Below are positions 5,966-7,272 of a stretch of 7,272 nt of DNA, one piece after another. The notes beneath the pieces were generated by a model that saw nothing but the letters and a program-made list of their open reading frames with translations, searched no databases and was not told the DNA's origin. Source of the DNA: an uncultured Woeseiaceae bacterium (GTDB taxonomy: Bacteria; Pseudomonadota; Gammaproteobacteria; Woeseiales; Woeseiaceae); NCBI GenBank assembly GCA_947259435.1, contig CAMYMP010000139.1, forward strand, positions 1 to 7,272, read 5' to 3'. The translations under genes and the position numbers were made by a program. Numbering within the stretch: position 1 is the stretch's first letter; each line of letters begins with the position of its first letter.

Positions 5966-7272
5966 ATGGCCGCGGACGCCGATGGCCCGCTCGAGGAAAT
6001 CGTCGTGACCTCGCGCTTTCGGGCCGAGAACCTGTCGGATGTCCCGGACTCGATCACGGCTTTTACTCCGGAGGATATCGAGCGGCACCGGATCGAGCGC
6101 ATCAATCGCGTCGCCTCGCTGACGCCGAATCTGCGTTTTTCCGACGATCAGGAAGTCGGCATCAGCACGCTCGTGATTCGTGGCGTCAGACAGAATCGCG
6201 GCACCGGTCAACCGCCCGTGTCGTTTCGCGTCGACGGCGTCAGCGCAACCAACAATCTTCTGACAACGCAGGATCTGTTCGATATCGAGAATGTCGTCGT
6301 TCTGCGGGGACCGCAGGGAGCTCTTTACGGGCGCAACGCAATCGGAGGCGCCGTTCTGATCACGACGCGGCAGCCAACAACTGACCCTGAATACAATCTG
6401 CGCCTGTCGGCGGCACAGGGGCAGGACTTGACGGTTGCGGCGAGCGCCTCGGGGCCCGTCATCGACGACACGCTGCTCTACCGTGCGTCAATGCGCGTGC
6501 AGGATCGTAAAGGTCAGCTCAAGAACGCGTATCTGGATAACGAGGAAGTGGATTTCAAGGAAGCAGTTTCGTTTCGCGGGCAGCTGCTCTACAAGCCGAC
6601 GGACAGACTCTCGATCGACTTGAAGGGGCAAATCCTCGACCAGGAAGGCGGCTCGGGCTATTTCATGCCCGGGAGCGAAGGCGTCTTGCCGTTGCCCCCG
6701 CCGGACCCGCCAATATTTTTTGGCAACCCGACCTACGAGATTCAGTCGAATCGCATTGGCGTGTCTTTCGTCGATTCGAAGGAGTTCTCGGCGAAGATCG
6801 ATTACGACCTCGGGTGGGGCACGCTGACGTCGATCACGTCGTACACCGACGTCGATTCGGGCAATGATCAGGACCTCGACCAAACGCTGGTCGAGGCGAT
6901 CGATATCATCGTCATCGACGAGTCGCAGACCTTCGCTCAGGAACTGCGCGTGGTTTCCGACACGGAGTCGACGCTGCGCTGGGTGGCCGGAGCGCACTTC
7001 TTCACTCAGGATCGGTTCCGTTCACTGGCGACAACCTTTTTCGGCACGCCAGTGCCGCCAGCGGCACAGGATCTCGAACTCGAGAACTACGCGGCGTTTG
7101 GCCATCTCAGTTATGACATAAGCGACGCTCTCGAAGCCACGGTCGCATTTCGTTATGACGTTGAGACACCCAGGGACACGACGCAGGGCCGCAGCGAGAC
7201 ATTCAGGGAACTGCAGCCGAAGCTGAGTCTGGGTTACAGCTTCGACGACAATCTGCTCGGCTATGTGACGAT
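5966..7272 (+). CDS. Second TonB-dependent receptor (3' end beyond window)
   Basis: The frame is open from upstream of ATG 5966 to the window edge, giving 435 complete codons with no stop. Seen: a TonB box PLEEIVVTSRF at residues 8-18, then a plug with DVPDSITAF, LVIRGVRQNRGTG, FRVDGVSA and VVVLRGPQGALYGRNAIGG (about 110-128). Barrel strands follow, including the family motif FAQELRVVSD. A proline-rich stretch (LPLPPPDPPIFFGNP, bases 6690-6734) probably sits in an extracellular loop. It differs clearly from the other receptor of the window, so it is not a recent duplicate; its ligand cannot be told. The start is a problem: the TonB box comes only eight residues after the ATG, which has no good ribosome binding site, and no hydrophobic signal peptide is encoded upstream in frame. 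It is either a receptor with a lost or displaced signal sequence or one with a start I cannot find. Confidence 0.88.
   Translation, partial: MAADADGPLEEIVVTSRFRAENLSDVPDSITAFTPEDIERHRIERINRVASLTPNLRFSDDQEVGISTLVIRGVRQNRGTGQPPVSFRVDGVSATNNLLTTQDLFDIENVVVLRGPQGALYGRNAIGGAVLITTRQPTTDPEYNLRLSAAQGQDLTVAASASGPVIDDTLLYRASMRVQDRKGQLKNAYLDNEEVDFKEAVSFRGQLLYKPTDRLSIDLKGQILDQEGGSGYFMPGSEGVLPLPPPDPPIFFGNPTYEIQSNRIGVSFVDSKEFSAKIDYDLGWGTLTSITSYTDVDSGNDQDLDQTLVEAIDIIVIDESQTFAQELRVVSDTESTLRWVAGAHFFTQDRFRSLATTFFGTPVPPAAQDLELENYAAFGHLSYDISDALEATVAFRYDVETPRDTTQGRSETFRELQPKLSLGYSFDDNLLGYVT

Noticed and set aside
6488..6997. 169-codon minus-strand open frame opposite the second TonB receptor
   Set aside because: The plus strand carries a continuous receptor frame with clear family motifs here; the opposite frame is an Arg-rich shadow.

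Overview
The window looks like chromosomal DNA of a Gram-negative bacterium. It carries two outer-membrane TonB-dependent receptors, a Sec-exported periplasmic-type protein and an inner-membrane molybdate ABC importer. The receptor style (TonB boxes of the form LEEI(T/V)VT, followed by plugs with an LRGPQG motif) is common in Gammaproteobacteria and sphingomonad/caulobacter-like Alphaproteobacteria. A GC-rich gammaproteobacterium is my best guess, but this is inference. I see no mobile element, CRISPR array, tRNA or rRNA.

Positions 3-2364 (+ strand) hold a tightly packed molybdate uptake operon: modA (5' end outside the window), modB and modC. Stop and start codons overlap at both junctions. 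ModA is the periplasmic oxyanion-binding protein, ModB the membrane channel and ModC the ATPase with a C-terminal TOBE-type regulatory region.

Positions 2363-5893 (- strand) hold two genes read towards modC. The first transcribed (5893 to 4925) encodes an exported protein with two DUF2846-like repeats. The second (4777 to 2411) encodes a full-length TonB-dependent receptor. The receptor gene ends at a strong intrinsic terminator between it and modC. The terminator's T-tract overlaps the modC stop codon, so the two convergent genes are separated by only 46 bases.

Positions 5966-7272 (+ strand) hold the first 435 codons of a second, different TonB-dependent receptor that runs off the window. 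It is divergent from the DUF2846-like gene, with only 72 bases between the two start codons.

The main oddity is the N-termini of the two receptors. The first has no ATG and its only usual start is a TTG that leaves out a basic n-region encoded just upstream. The second has a TonB box directly after its first ATG, with no recognisable signal peptide in any frame upstream. I did not find a clearly new biological system. The receptor / tandem-DUF2846 / receptor cluster is the part that is least explained by known families.
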